Below are positions 30,746-39,951 of a stretch of DNA of 64,000 nucleotides, in pieces. The stretch is taken from the NCBI RefSeq assembly GCF_032362555.1, contig NC_083533.1, positions 3,663,001 through 3,727,000 on the forward strand, written 5' to 3'. Made by a program: the position numbers and the translations under genes. The DNA is from Amyelois transitella (lineage: Eukaryota > Arthropoda > Insecta > Lepidoptera > Pyralidae). Each line of letters opens with the position of its first letter. Positions within the stretch are counted from its first letter, which is position 1. The notes under the pieces are model-generated. The model made no database searches. It was not told the DNA's origin and was given only the letters and a program-made list of their open reading frames with translations.

Positions 30746-32447
30746 ATGGTAACTCAAACTTGATATTATTTATTTTAAGTAAAATTTAACTGTGAAAATA
30801 TGGCGGTAACTTAGGTTATATTTTTTCAGTCTCACACAATTTTGCTGGTACAGCCTGGTCCAAGGCCTGAAACAAGGACATATTCGGATTACGAGAGCGT
30901 AAATGATTGCATGGAGGGCGTCTGCAAGATTTATGAAGAACATTTAAAAAGGAGAAACCCTAATACTCCTACTATAACCTATGATATTTCACAACTGTTT
31001 GATTTTGTTGATCAGGTAAGCAATAACATGTATGCCTGTTTATGTTGCCTTATCGAAAAAGTTGGTATATATTTCACTGAGGGCACGGGTTGAGATGTCG
31101 CGAAAAGATAAACATAAACTTAGTTTTATGAAAGTTGACGTAAATAATTTAAAAGTTTAAAGTTAATCTGCGTAGGGAGTTGTTGGCGGAAATTGTCCGA
31201 AAAGCAATATTTTATTTTTAAAATGATTATTTATTTTATTACTAAAAAATTAAGCAATCTATGGGTCCTAAACAAACTGTTTGCCAAGAAACACAATACC
31301 ACATTATTCCATTGATCACTTCTTTATTAGTAATGGGGTAGACTCTATAAAACTGTAAAACACTAAGGCGAAAGTCAGCTACATAACTACTGTACTGAAA
31401 CTATTGTATTGAATTTCTCTAAGTTCATTTCTAATTTTTTTTCATTGATGTACATAAATAAATTGAGATTAAGATTGTGACAGGTTGCTAGCCTATCAAA
31501 TTAAATCCCAAGGTTTTAAGCATTATCATTGATTGACTTTTACTATCTGCTCTGGGAGAAAATCAGCTTGCATGTACATTTGACGTGATTATATTTACAT
31601 ATGTAACCAGTGCCGTGTGGTTCCCGGCACTATTACAAAAAAGAATAGGACCACTCCATCTCTTTCCCATAGATGTCGTAAAAGGCGACTAAGGGATAGG
31701 CTTATAAACTTAGGATTCCTCTTTTAGGCGATGGGCTAGCAACCTGTCACTATTTGAATCTCGGTTCTATCATTAAGCCAAATAGCTGAACGTGGCCATT
31801 CAGTCTTTTCAAGACTGTTGGCTCTGTCTACCCCGCAAGGGATATAGATGTGATCATATGTATGTATATGTATGTATGTAACCCATCTTCAGGTACAGTC
31901 GAAGGCAGACAAACATAACACCATAAAAACCATAGGAAGGTTAAGTTCATCTGCCGTTGACTGTGTACACTGTTAATAAAAAGATAATATAAGTAACTAG
32001 CTGTGCCCGTGACTGCGTCTGCGTGGAATAGTTATTTACAAACCCATTCAGCTTAATAGGGCATTTTAGTCTTTTCGAAGACTGTTGGCTTTGTCTACCC
32101 GTCAAGGGACATATACTATATGTATGTGTATAGAGATTATATGTATGTATGTGTATGGCCCAAGATCAATTTCTGTAACAAATTTAAATTGTGTAGTTAT
32201 ATTGATTTCATATTGCAATCCTGTCTTTAATACAAGGGTTCTGTCTACTACATAAGGGATAAAGACGTGATTATATGTATGTATAATGTATTAAAAGTAA
32301 ACTATAATACCTTTTATTTTTCAGTTGGCTGACCTTAGTTGTTTAGTATACCAAAAATCAACAAACACATATGCGCCATACAATAAAGACTGGATTAAGG
32401 AGAAAATATATGTGTTACTACGCCAAGCGGCTGGGCAGAGCGACTAG
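30746..32447 (+). CDS. ERH: Enhancer of rudimentary homolog (ERH)
   Basis: A small, extremely conserved nuclear protein that dimerises and works with RNA-processing partners. Exons: 30746-30748 (ATG only, followed directly by donor GTAACT), 30830-31015 (acceptor TTTTTTCAG) and 32325-32447, giving 103 aa against 104 in human. The visible sequence starts [20 protein letters not shown], includes the core [21 protein letters not shown] and [15 protein letters not shown], and ends AAGQSD. The single-codon first exon is inferred because exon 2 begins at the serine codon and the only ATG abutting a donor at a workable distance is 30746. The intron between exons 2 and 3 holds a SINE A and a Helitron fragment. 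Confidence 0.93.
31611..31885 (+). mobile_element. SINE family A, full length
   Basis: GTGCCGTGTGGTTCCCGGCA to ATAGATGTGATCATATGTATG with a long tail. One of the best-preserved copies, in ERH intron 2. Confidence 0.88.
31997..32115. mobile_element. Helitron end fused to SINE A 3' end
   Basis: CTAGCTGTGCCCGTGACTGC (reverse Lep1 end) breaks off after about 40 bp. It is followed by the 3' part of SINE A (CATTTTAGTCTTTTCGAAGA ... CAAGGGACATATA). Confidence 0.6.
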
Positions 32448-32559
32448 CTTATAAGCTGTATGTAGTATTAAGTAAACATGGTCCAACATAACTGAAATAT
32501 GTGTACAATAAGAGATATAACATTTAAAACCACAGAGAACACACTTAACAGGCATTCTT

Positions 32560-32790
32560 CTCTTCCCTCCTGGCTCTAGTCCCAGTTGCATCCTCACCAC
32601 TCTGGAGAGGAGCCTGGGGTATGCCTTTCAACGTAGATCCTAGGTTGGGCGAGTCAGGTTTTTACATGAAGCAACTCTTGTCTGAGGTCCGCAACCTTTG
32701 CAGGAGAACCTAACCAGTATTGGATCTATCATGGCTACACATCCAGTTGCCTGAATGTGCAGGTTTCCTCTCAATGTTTTCCCTCACGGT
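32560..32790 (-). mobile_element. Repeat family D copy
   Basis: Reverse copy with CACTCTGGAGAGGAGCCTGG, GAGTCAGGTTTTTACATGAA and CCTGAATGTGCAGGTTTCCT. It lies just past the ERH stop, probably in its 3' UTR or downstream. Confidence 0.7.
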
Positions 32791-33644
32791 AAGAGCAGCA
32801 TCATGTTTATGAATGACCCCAAAGGAACTATTTGTCAAGGCTATCTGAGATCAGTTGAGTTTTACAAACTTTTTTAATTCAGATGTCATATCAACCTGCC
32901 TTAATGGTAAACAAGTGTCAGGTTTTCTATGTACCTATGTGGTATCAGGGCCCTTTGTTAGGATCTAAGAGGGGGAAAGAGACGATAATTAGACACTACC
33001 TTATGCTTATGACAAGGTACTGCTGACTTCAAAAAGTACTGGTATGCTAAGTAAAGTCCGAGTACTGAAATTGGACATTGTCGAAGGATCATGTCTTATT
33101 ACGAGGCACTAAGTACTGGTATTAACCTTAAACAGTACTGGTACACAAACCTTATTAAGGACTGGTACGATAACCTTATAAAATACCGGTACTAATTGAG
33201 GTACCCAAACCATATATATATGTATATGTAACTATGGAGCTGAAACTTGGGTTGAAAGCTCATAGGAAGTAAATTTTTTTTACAGTCAATATAAAATATT
33301 TGCTTTTATATGAATCAGTTATGTTGGAGCATGTTCATGTGTATGCAATTTGAAACGTTAAAATTTTTGTATATTGCAATTTTTTTTTGCTCGGCTGAGG
33401 TTTGTATTCTACATTATCAGGATGCATACATTATAAGGAATTTCCCATTGGCCTTCTATTGTCTGCCCAATGCTACTTCAGCGAGCTTATTTATAGAATT
33501 CTAATGGAGGTTAATTTGCCGTGCCAACGGCATTTTATCTTATTTCCCTTTTACTAATTGTTATGGCTAACTTCCGATCTTTTACTGTTTGGGCTAAACT
33601 CCGAGCAAGAGAGCAAAGAAAGATAATGCTATGACTTGTTTACT

Positions 33645-33850
33645 TGTTCCTCCTGGCGTTAGTTTCGGTTACATCCTCACCACTCTGGAGAGGAGCCCGG
33701 ATTTCGCCTTTGAGTGAATCAGGTTTTTACACGAAGCGACTCCCGTTTGACCCTCGCAAACTTTGCAGGGGAACATTGGTTAGCACGCGAAGCTAATGTG
33801 GCATTGGTACATGGCCAGGGTAGGATTTGAACCTGTGACCCACACGCATT
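33645..33850 (-). mobile_element. Repeat family D copy
   Basis: CCTCACCACTCTGGAGAGGA to ACATGGCCAGGGTAGGATTT. It includes the reverse of the tRNA-like head (GGATTTGAACCTGTGACCC). Confidence 0.7.
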
Positions 33851-34149
33851 TCTCTATATCTATGACTTGTTTACTTTAGTAATTAACTTTGCTGTGGGCT
33901 TATGTTGCTATTCACGCTTAATCTTTAAAAAAGGTAACATCAGTCTTTTCAGTTTCGATAGCGAGTCGTCATGAGACATACATAATATGTCATCAACCTT
34001 CGTGAATAGCCAACTATTGGCTTATTATCTGTGATCTTCGTTCCATGCTCACCTCAAATACTGCCTCTTCTTACCATAATAGAGGGATAAGTAAATAGTT
34101 TGTTGGCTTAATGTTTTATAACATTAAAAAGTCCCCTTTTACTGCTTTC

Positions 34150-34308
34150 AAGGCTTCTATGGCGCAGCGGTAGCGCGTTAGGGCAAGATGTGTGTGACAA
34201 ACTCTTAAAAGTAGTATCGTTGAGTTAGTATCTCGTAACACAAGTCTCGAACTTACTTCGTTGCTAACTCAATCTGTGTAATTTATCCCGTATATATATT
34301 TATTTACT
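34150..34308 (+). mobile_element. SINE family B with internal deletion
   Basis: The head CTTCTATGGCGCAGCGGTAG is followed by a jump to AGTAGTATCGTTGAGTTAGT and the tail GTAATTTATCCCGTATATAT. The B box and centre are missing. Confidence 0.75.
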
Positions 34309-34964
34309 GTTGAAAAATGCATACACATTGATTTTATTAAATATATGTATTCATACGTATTTTCTATCTAAGCGCTACTGGATGTGTCACATTTTTGTTT
34401 ATTTTTTTTTAATCATAACCCTTTTGACATTCAAAAGATAATGATTATTGTAATATTTTGCTTTAAGATGTAGTTTAAAGTGTTGAAGTGGCAGATAACA
34501 TTTTCGTAGCCTTAATATTGTAACTTACAGTATAAATTTAAAATTATAAATGATTCTATTCGTTTAGATAAGTAAGACTTTTTCATTTCTGTGACATAAA
34601 CATAGGATTAGAATATTTTCTCATGAAAATTTGTGTTTTATAAAAAAATAAAAGTATCAACAAGGCATCGGTTTGTTATGTTGATTGGATTAAGTCAAAT
34701 TGATTTTGTTTATAAACACTAATGTAAGTCAAGATATTTTTAAGTCACTGCGTTATGTAATAAAACTTTTGTGATTATACTTGATTTTTATTGCATCTGA
34801 TTCAGAGATTTAATACGGGAACACTTTAAACCACGTGATTAAGAAAAGGCAGGCGAGAAGCTAGACACTATTTGCCAGGATCCCTGCATGCTTGCGTTTC
34901 ATACTTATTCATCACATTCTTTAATCCAACTCGTCGTATTTTAGCGTTCTCCCTATAATATGTT

Positions 34965-35227
34965 CATACATACATATGGTCACGTCTATATCCCTTGTGG
35001 GGTAGACAGAGCCAACAGTATTGAAAAGACTGATAGGCCACGTTCAGCTGTTTGGCTTATTGATAGAAATTGAGATTCAAATAGTGACAGGTTGCTAGCC
35101 CATCGCCTAAAAGAAGAATCCCAAGTTTGTAAGCCTATCCCTTAGTCGCCTTTTACGACATCCATGGAAAAGAGATGGAATAGTCCTATTCTTTTTTGTA
35201 CTGGTGCCGGGAACCACACGGCACGGC
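34965..35227 (-). mobile_element. SINE family A, full length
   Basis: ATACATACATATGGTCACGT to GTGCCGGGAACCACACGGCA, well preserved. Confidence 0.87.
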
Positions 35228-35635
35228 ATGGCAATGTTCATTTGCCTTGTACATTTGTTTAGTAACTTGTTTACTTCTTTTATTCATTCTGTCAGCATAA
35301 CCAAACCATCTACACATAATATCGCGAAGTTCTCATTTCCACTTCGTTTGCACAAGACTGGGGCGTAATTAATAAAAACCAAATACACTTAAATATTTTG
35401 TATTTAGGTAAATGAAGTTTAAACATCTATTTACAACTAACAACAAATAATACATATACATAAAAATTCCGGCCTTGTCTTTTGAACGTCAACAAAAACA
35501 TCATTTGTAACATTTAAGATTTCAGTCATTAACCAAATAATAAGTATAGAAGATTTGATAGATCAAGATCAAGAATTGATCTGAATCAAGTGACTTCTAA
35601 AAAAGAACGTAAATATAATTAATTGTATGATACAT

Positions 35636-35967
35636 ACATAGAAGATGTAGTTACAGGAATAGAAAAGGGTATGTTAAGATGGTTCGGTCATGTGGAGAGG
35701 ATGGATGAAAGCAGGTTGATTAAGCAGATATACAAGGAGAGTGCGGAGGGAAAGGTCGGAGTGGGAAGACCTGGACGAACATATCTTGATCAAATTAAGG
35801 ACGTCCTGGTAAAGAGTCAGGTCAAAAGTACCCGAAACCGCCGAGCTTGCATGAAGAAAGTTATGAATGTGGATAAAGGGAAGGAAGTATGCAGAGATCG
35901 TGGCAAGTGGAAAGAAGTAGTCTCTGCCTACCCCCTCCGGGAAAGAGGCGTGATTTTATGTATGTAT
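35636..35967 (+). mobile_element. RTE-type LINE, longest 3' copy
   Basis: A 332-bp 5'-truncated insertion with 11-bp target duplication GTATGATACAT at 35625-35635 and 35968-35978. It encodes the C-terminus of an RTE protein: GMLRWFGHVERMDESRLIKQ, then VGVGRPGRTYLDQIKDVLVK, then EVCRDRGKWKEVVSAYP. A one-base insertion in the C-run near 35935 shifts the last codons. The tail is (ATGT)n. Confidence 0.88.
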
Positions 35968-36274
35968 GTATGATACATTCAACAATCGCCTATAAAACTA
36001 GTTCTATAATTACTTTAAATAATATATTTTCTTATATGTTAGGTAATAAAATATATACAACTTTATTTACTAAGGTAACAAATATTAAAAATCTATCGCT
36101 GTGAAATAATTTAATAATTAAAACTATTGTTACAAAATTTTGTCTAACTGTAATTGACCCACTATGAATATGTGTTAGTGGGGGTATTTATTTATCCATA
36201 AGTATATCTGGGACCAGCATCAAAAGATCAAGAATGTAACAGTACCGGTTACGATTAAACGAGTGCATTGTCCC

Positions 36275-36612
36275 TAAAATCTTACCGGTACCGATGAAGG
36301 CACCGGCTGAGTTTAGAGTAACGTTGCAGTTTTGCTTGTCTCGCTTCTGTTCAATTGGTAGGGCCTAAAATATTACCGGTACCGATCAAGGCACCGGCTG
36401 ATTTTAAAGTAACGTTGCAATTTTGCTTTTGTCTCGCTTCTGCTCAATTGGTAAGGCCTAAAATATTACCGGTACCGATCAAGGCACCGGCTGATTTTAG
36501 AGTAACGTTGCAATTTTGCTTTTATCTCGCTTCTGCTCAATTGGTAAGGCCTAAAATATTACCGGTACCAATAAAGGCACCGGCTGAGTGTAGAGCAAGT
36601 TTCGCGCGGGCG
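36275..36612 (+). repeat. 93-bp tandem repeat, about 3.7 units
   Basis: Units start TAAAAT at 36275, 36366, 36459 and 36552 (91, 93 and 93 bp). Each contains TTACCGGTACCGAT and AAGGCACCGGCTGA. Because the unit is a multiple of three, one frame stays open for three repeats (ILPVPIKAPADF each time). That is more likely periodicity than a gene. Confidence 0.9.
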
Positions 36613-36888
36613 AAATAATAAAGGGATGTTAATCCCTTTATTATTATAGGTAAATGCTAAAGTCTCTGTCTGTCTTTTCCGCTTTGACAGTTAAACTGGA
36701 CCGGTTCAAATAAAATTTGGTATGCAAATATTTAAAATCCCGCGTTCATAGGATACTTTTTTCAAAAATCAACCCCAAAAATACTAAAATGTAGGGATTA
36801 CGCAAAAAACGACAAACACGCTGGAAAAGCCGTGGGCAACACCTAATTTCTTAAGTTTGAAGTACACTACGGTATTAATATTGTCATA

Positions 36889-37085
36889 CTAGCTTTCCCG
36901 GCAAACGTTGTTTTGCCATATAAATATTTTTTCTAGTTAAAAAAAAATGTTAAGTGTGGATCACTAAGGGGTATGAAAAAAAAGATTCTCAGACCTACTC
37001 AATATGCTCACGAAATTTCATGAGAAACTGTCAGGCCGTTTCGGAGGAGTGCGGGAACGAACATTGTGTCACGAAAATTTTATAT
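36889..37085 (-). mobile_element. Non-autonomous Helitron, second family
   Basis: CTAGCTTTCCCGGCAAACGT to GTCACGAAAATTTTATATA, with an internal deletion near 36960. Confidence 0.7.
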
Positions 37086-37941
37086 AAACGATTTTATTCC
37101 AATGTCTATGACGACTTAACGATAACTCGTGTTTTGGTGCAATTAACACTCGTTGGTCAAATACAATTATTATCATTCCAAAATCCCAAATTGTTTTATA
37201 GTTACATTAAATTACACTACATTTTTCCTATTCTCATTTATAATTTTCACTACATTATTTACAAATTGGTATAAAAATTTGAGAAACATGTCCACCGCCA
37301 GTGAGGACTTGTCTTTGGGCACTGCGCACACGCATTTTCCCATTTTAGACACTCCAAAATGGCTTCCGCTTTCGTGAACCAAATGTACTGAATTTGACAT
37401 AAATACATACTCGTAAATCACGCCATGTTGGCTCTGTCTATCACGCAAGGGATATGGACGTGTTTATATGTATGTATGTAACAATTATTTAAAATTATGA
37501 CGTCACGGGCGTTCTCATAAAACATTGATTGTTACATTCACTAAAAACTCAACTCCCCGAATTTCATAATAATTTCTATTTAAACATTTCGCTTAAGTCT
37601 ATTGAACTAAAAAGCAAAGTCGTTAACACTCGTGCTATATCTCTCTCTCTCTCTCAATTTTAATTATTTAGACCGAGAAAGCACGACATTGGAAATATAT
37701 ACATCTACTATTATACAATCTGACATTAAACAAACAAGACCCTTATATTAAAACAGTAACAAAAAAATATAACTTTACATTTATAAGTTGTAGTTTTTAA
37801 CTTAAGATATGCCAGGTATCCGTTAATAAAGGAAGATCCGTATCCGTTTTTGTTGGAACCTTAACAAATTAGTGAAATTATTTTTTTTATTTACATCTCT
37901 CTTTATCTAACACAAAATATCCGTTTTTAAAATCGATATAA

Positions 37942-38738
37942 GGGGCCATCCATAAATTACGTCACACGTTAAGGGGGAGGGAGGGGGTCGACGTAGTGTG
38001 ACATTGTGTGACAAGGGGGAGGGAGGGGGTCGACGTAGTGTGACATTGTGTGACAAGGGGGAGGGAGGGATCCTAAATTAGGTGACGTCACATTTCAAAA
38101 CTCATTATAATCTTAAGTGTTAAAACACAAACATTGAACTATTGACATAACATTCAAAAACATTTGCAACTCTATCTGTAGATGTATAAGGTTCCAATTG
38201 TTTTGTCAGCAACTCGCAATTTTTTGAACATATTTACAATGAATAAAAAGAGTGACTTACGTAATCTTTACCGAAAACTATATGAAACATACAGTGCAGC
38301 TTATGCTGATAAAAAAAAACAAATTGTACAGGAATTTAACAATTTATGGAAAATTTGAAAAGTAGTGATAGTGTTAAGAATAAAGTAGAATGTAAAATTA
38401 AAGAATTACAAATAAAAATTACGAAAAAGAAAGCGACAATTATGAGTGGGTTCAAAGTCCGTGGACACGAGATGATTAAGTTTGTTCGTTTTTATTTTGT
38501 TAATTCGTCTAAGTGTTTTATTTGACCTAATTTAAAAAAAAATACGGAACTGCTGTTTTAATTTAATAATTATTTCTAGATTTAAAAATAAGTATAAAAT
38601 ATGTGACGTCACACTAGGTGGGGGGTGGGGGTCTCACAAACGTGACCAGCTGTGACAAGGACGGGGGGAGGGGTCAAAAATATGATGATGATGATGATAA
38701 TAAATGAAATTTGTGTGACGTAATTTATGGATGGCCCC
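37942..38738 (+). mobile_element. PIF/Harbinger-type MITE, 797 bp
   Basis: The ends GGGGCCATCCATAAATTACG and its reverse complement form a terminal inverted repeat of at least 26 bp. Flanking TAA (37939-37941 and 38739-38741) is the 3-bp target duplication typical of PIF/Harbinger. The interior has a G-rich tandem repeat. A short broken frame (about 38240-38470: MNKKSDLRNLYRKLYETYSA, then a stop) could be the remains of a second Harbinger protein. Confidence 0.88.
37971..38070 (+). repeat. 42-bp G-rich tandem repeat
   Basis: AAGGGGGAGGGAGGG restarts at 37971, 38013 and 38055. Each full unit continues GTCGACGTAGTGTGACATTG. The run of guanine tracts could form a G-quadruplex. Confidence 0.92.
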
Positions 38739-39068
38739 TAAGTTTGATTTTCGGCGGAATTGTAACCTTATACAATAGGCTATTTGACAAAGTTCTAAAA
38801 ACTATCTTAGGGTATTTATTTGTTTATAAGGAGCCCTACAAAAATACTTTTCTGCCTTTATTACAGCTACTTTATTAAAAAATCGAAAAAGAAAATGAAA
38901 TATTCAAATATGCCGCCAAAACGCGACTTTTAGCAATATGGCGGCCATGGCATGCAGTGACGTAAATTTCGTGTAAATATCATACAAAGCTTGTTGGTGT
39001 TTCGAAAAGTTTTGTTTTTTCTTGTTTTATTTAACTTGTGCCACGTCATATGTGTGAAAATTATTAAA

Positions 39069-39197
39069 ATGAGTTCCTATAAATGTTGTGCAGTGCCTCA
39101 ATGCACTAATACAACAATAAAATCTCCTACGAAACTGTTTTTTTCTATGCCGATGGATTTGAATATTCGCAAGAAGTGGTTTCAGATCATGATCTAA
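39069..39197 (+). pseudogene. THAP zinc-finger fragment
   Basis: A 42-codon frame from ATG 39069 (CCAVPQCTN at residues 5-13, KLFFSMPMD, then RKKWFQIM) matches the first half of a THAP DNA-binding domain (C-x4-C, then the conserved tryptophan). It stops before the second zinc-ligand pair. An AG at 39247-39248 could start another exon, but that frame stops soon after. Judged a decayed transposase start. Confidence 0.6.
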
Positions 39198-39260
39198 GAT
39201 CAGTGGTTACCAAGATATACTTACTATTAATGTTTTCACATTCCTCAGTTCGGCAGCATA

Positions 39261-39299
39261 GAAATCTGGATTGTCTTTGAAGAAGACAATCCAGATTTC
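39261..39299. repeat. Perfect 17-bp inverted repeat
   Basis: GAAATCTGGATTGTCTT is followed after 5 nt (TGAAG) by its exact reverse complement. It lies inside the THAP element and can form a stable hairpin. Confidence 0.92.
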
Positions 39300-39951
39300 T
39301 TCTTCCAACCATTATTGCGTCCACTTTTGGTAGGTTTCGGCTGTCAGCTTTCGCGGAATTGGTTTCCATTATTAAATACCTATGTTATCTGAGTAATCCT
39401 GAGCGATCAAACACTTATAAAATCTTGAAAAATAATAGCGAACACTAAGGTACGGTACGATCCACAGTCTGTTTATGGATAATTGACGTCATAATAGAAA
39501 TAGCCAATCACGTTCGTTTTTAGTCACGTGACAGCTGCATATAAAAACCTAATTTTCTGAGACGGATTTTGTTTAAATAATGCAATATTTTTATCTCGCG
39601 TTATTACAAATCGCTCCAAAAAAATAATATTAATACTGATGACATAAAAGAAATGTATATTTTTAATACAGTCAAATAGCCTATTATAATTTCCATATGT
39701 CCAATGTTAATAAATGATAGACAAAAATCATTTCACAATTTGTAAAAAAAAAATGTATAGAATTCTTAACAAAGTCAAAATAAATTGTAAACAAAATAAA
39801 AAATAAAAATAAAGGCGTTCTGTTCTATATTCGAAAATATATACATATGTACTTAAAACACATATTTGAAAAAATATGTATAGACACAAATATTTCGATA
39901 TTTTTATGACGAAATCGTAAGAAATTGCACTTTAGTCCGTTGATTTAAAGT

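Larger units (their letters stand above)
32800..34960. other. Convergent intergenic region after ERH
   Basis: It contains a cluster of tactggta-type words (33027-33200), repeat family D (33645-33850) and a truncated SINE B (34150-34308). The remainder is AT-rich sequence in which I recognise nothing. Confidence 0.5.
38774..39685 (+). mobile_element. Putative THAP-type DNA transposon remnant
   Basis: AATAGGCTATTTGAC at 38774-38788 recurs inverted at 39671-39685. Between them is a THAP zinc-finger start, and the outer 40 bp are otherwise dissimilar. No target duplication could be fixed. THAP domains occur in P-type and Kolobok-type transposases, so either is possible. Confidence 0.55.

Noticed and set aside
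30467..30763. 98-codon ORF upstream of ERH
   Set aside because: No recognisable domain; it overlaps the expected ERH 5' UTR and ends beyond the inferred start.
30800..30805. ATG GCG before GTAACT as the ERH start
   Set aside because: It would leave an intron of only 24 bp; the ATG at 30746 gives a workable 81-bp intron.
37153..37448. Overlapping small ORFs on both strands
   Set aside because: They lie in unique AT-rich DNA next to a SINE A fragment, with no motif, and the overlap itself suggests chance.
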